Shown: positions 12,489 to 13,561 of the stretch, piece by piece
Position numbering within the stretch: position 1 is the first letter of the stretch
Layout of the letters: the number at the start of each line of letters is the position of its first letter
Source: JBECKR01 sp040235415
GTDB taxonomy: Bacteria; Acidobacteriota; Polarisedimenticolia; Polarisedimenticolales; Polarisedimenticolaceae
Reading direction: 5' to 3'
Assembly (NCBI GenBank): GCA_040235415.1
Contig: JBECKR010000104.1
Span: 1 to 13,561, forward strand
Length of the DNA stretch: 13,561 bases
Made by a program: the position numbers and the translations under genes
The notes under the pieces: generated by a model
The model's database searches: none
Told to the model about the DNA's origin: nothing
Seen by the model: only the letters and a program-made list of their open reading frames with translations

Positions 12489-13561
12489 TCACGGGGCGTA
12501 CCGCAGCAGGTACTCCCGAACTCGGACCTTGCGGTACGTGTTCTCCGACGACATGTACCGCACGGTGCCGAAGATCTCGCGCTCGGGGCCCCACGGCCGG
12601 TCGTAGCGGCCGAGCACCCAGCCGATCCCGCTGTAGGAGTTCGGGTCGCGGCCGTCGACGGCGAGGCGGTCGTTGAGCTCCACCAGGATGTCGAGCGCGT
12701 CGCGGGGGCTCGCCGACCACTCCAGGATCTTCTTGCCCCAGAGCATCCGGAGATAGCCGTGGATCCGGCCTTCGAGCACGAGCTGGCGCTGCGCGGCGTT
12801 CCACAGGGCATCGTGCGTGGCGGCCCGCTCGAAGATCTCGAGATCGTACAGGTATGGGCGAGGGTCGCGCTCATGGGCGGTGAGGGTCCGTCGGGCCCAG
12901 TCGGGGAGACCGTCGAACCGGTCCCAACGGGCATCGCGCGCGGCGTTGTTGAACCCCAGTTCCCGCCACGTCACCAGCTCGTCCAGGAAGTCCTCGGCGC
13001 TGTCGCTCACTCCCCACCACCCTGCGCGCTTGCCACGAGCCTTCTCGTTCACACGCGCCGGTGACCACCCCTCCCGGTCGAGCACAGCGGCCACAACCTC
13101 GTGAGCAGACAGGTGCCCGAAGTGGAGGTAGGGCGAGAGCCTGCTGGTCGCGTCGGCACTCGGGTCGTTCCTGGACTCCCCGTAGGCACGCAGGCGCTCG
13201 TCAAGGAACCGCTCGAGGGCCCGCCGCGCGGCCTCTGCACCGCCGGCGACGCCGGGAACGGGCGGCACCGAGTGATCGATGGGGAGATCGGCCATCGCCC
13301 CCTCCCGGCGGAGCGCGTCCAGATCGGCTGCTGGCCATCTAGCCAGTATCTCCGGTGCAGTCACGGCCGCCGGCAGCGCGCAGGACTTCAGCGGCTCGGA
13401 GGCGGGTGCGTCAAACGTCCGCTCCGGCAGCGCCCGGTGCAGATATCGCCGGAACTGATGTGCCGTCGGATAGGCCCGCTCCGCCAGCCGTATGGGGAGG
13501 AGGCCGTTGGAATCAACGGCTTCGAGCAGGACGTCGAGCCTCTCCGCCGCCGCGTCCACCA
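12489..13561 (-). CDS. class II CPD photolyase, FAD-binding part (N-terminus outside window)
   Basis: Repairs cyclobutane pyrimidine dimers with light through FADH-. The minus-strand frame is open to the window edge, and about 357 codons are visible. Class II photolyases have roughly 450-490 residues, so about 100 N-terminal residues (antenna-domain start) are missing. Numbering from the first visible GTG: VDSNGLLPIRLAERAY (15-30), SRLSPYLHFGHLSAHEVV (139-156; flavin-site region), FLDELVTWREL (191-201), ALWNAAQRQLVLEGRIHGYLRMLWGKKILEW with W253, W274 and W281, and MSSENTYRK near the end. W253 and W274 are 21 apart, matching the spacing of the class II electron-transfer tryptophans (W360/W381 in the Methanosarcina enzyme, from memory). 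FDAPASEP is also present. The visible 5' two-thirds uses more A/T-ending codons than the 3' third. Class II assignment is strong; cyclobutane-dimer specificity is inferred. Confidence 0.88.
   Translation of the reverse strand, partial: VDAAAERLDVLLEAVDSNGLLPIRLAERAYPTAHQFRRYLHRALPERTFDAPASEPLKSCALPAAVTAPEILARWPAADLDALRREGAMADLPIDHSVPPVPGVAGGAEAARRALERFLDERLRAYGESRNDPSADATSRLSPYLHFGHLSAHEVVAAVLDREGWSPARVNEKARGKRAGWWGVSDSAEDFLDELVTWRELGFNNAARDARWDRFDGLPDWARRTLTAHERDPRPYLYDLEIFERAATHDALWNAAQRQLVLEGRIHGYLRMLWGKKILEWSASPRDALDILVELNDRLAVDGRDPNSYSGIGWVLGRYDRPWGPEREIFGTVRYMSSENTYRKVRVREYLLRYAP

Overview
The window is very GC-rich and gene-dense. It reads as core chromosomal DNA of a high-GC, probably uncultured Gram-negative-type bacterium. 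A myxobacterium/deltaproteobacterium-like or Acidobacteria-like source would fit the roughly 1000-residue PurL with built-in PurS-like domains, the large PurQ, the N-terminally extended HflX and the Tat-exported hydrolase. The sequence alone does not fix the taxon. No gene-free stretch exceeds 300 bases, and I see no rRNA, tRNA, CRISPR array, insertion sequence or prophage gene.

Layout. (1) Bases 2-1321 (+) hold the 3' part of an hflX GTPase gene cut by the window edge. (2) Bases 1322-5478 (+) hold a vitamin B6 cluster. A strong promoter with repeated TGGTCCA-like boxes and a 12-bp palindrome precedes a MocR/PdxR regulator, followed by pdxS, pdxT and a class IV (IlvE-type) aminotransferase, all on one strand with short gaps. 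PdxS-PdxT makes PLP, the regulator probably senses PLP or a related vitamer, and the aminotransferase uses it. (3) Bases 5479-9413 (-) hold purL-purQ, the subunits of FGAM synthase (purine synthesis), overlapping by 8 bp. purL carries two PurS-like domains at its N-terminus, and no free purS lies between the genes. The 3' end of purQ contains a palindromic element in frame, and a second hairpin with the same 13-bp core but different arms sits where ilvE and purQ converge. (4) Divergent from purL across 90 bp is a LysR-type regulator gene (9504-10409, +), then a gene for a Tat-exported metallo-beta-lactamase-fold protein (10457-11350, +). (5) Converging on the latter, and sharing a CTAG at the two stop codons, is a nitrilase-superfamily amidohydrolase gene (11347-12171, -) whose usual catalytic lysine position is Met. 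(6) Divergent from it across an AT island is a gene for a 60-residue protein of unknown function (12291-12473, +). (7) The right end (12489-13561, -) is most of a class II CPD photolyase gene, cut by the window edge, whose codon use changes part-way along.

The most notable signals are the palindromic repeat pair at the ilvE/purQ junction, one copy of which appears to be translated as part of PurQ, and the regulatory architecture of the pdxR-pdxS-pdxT-ilvE cluster. I found no clear new defence or mobile system here.
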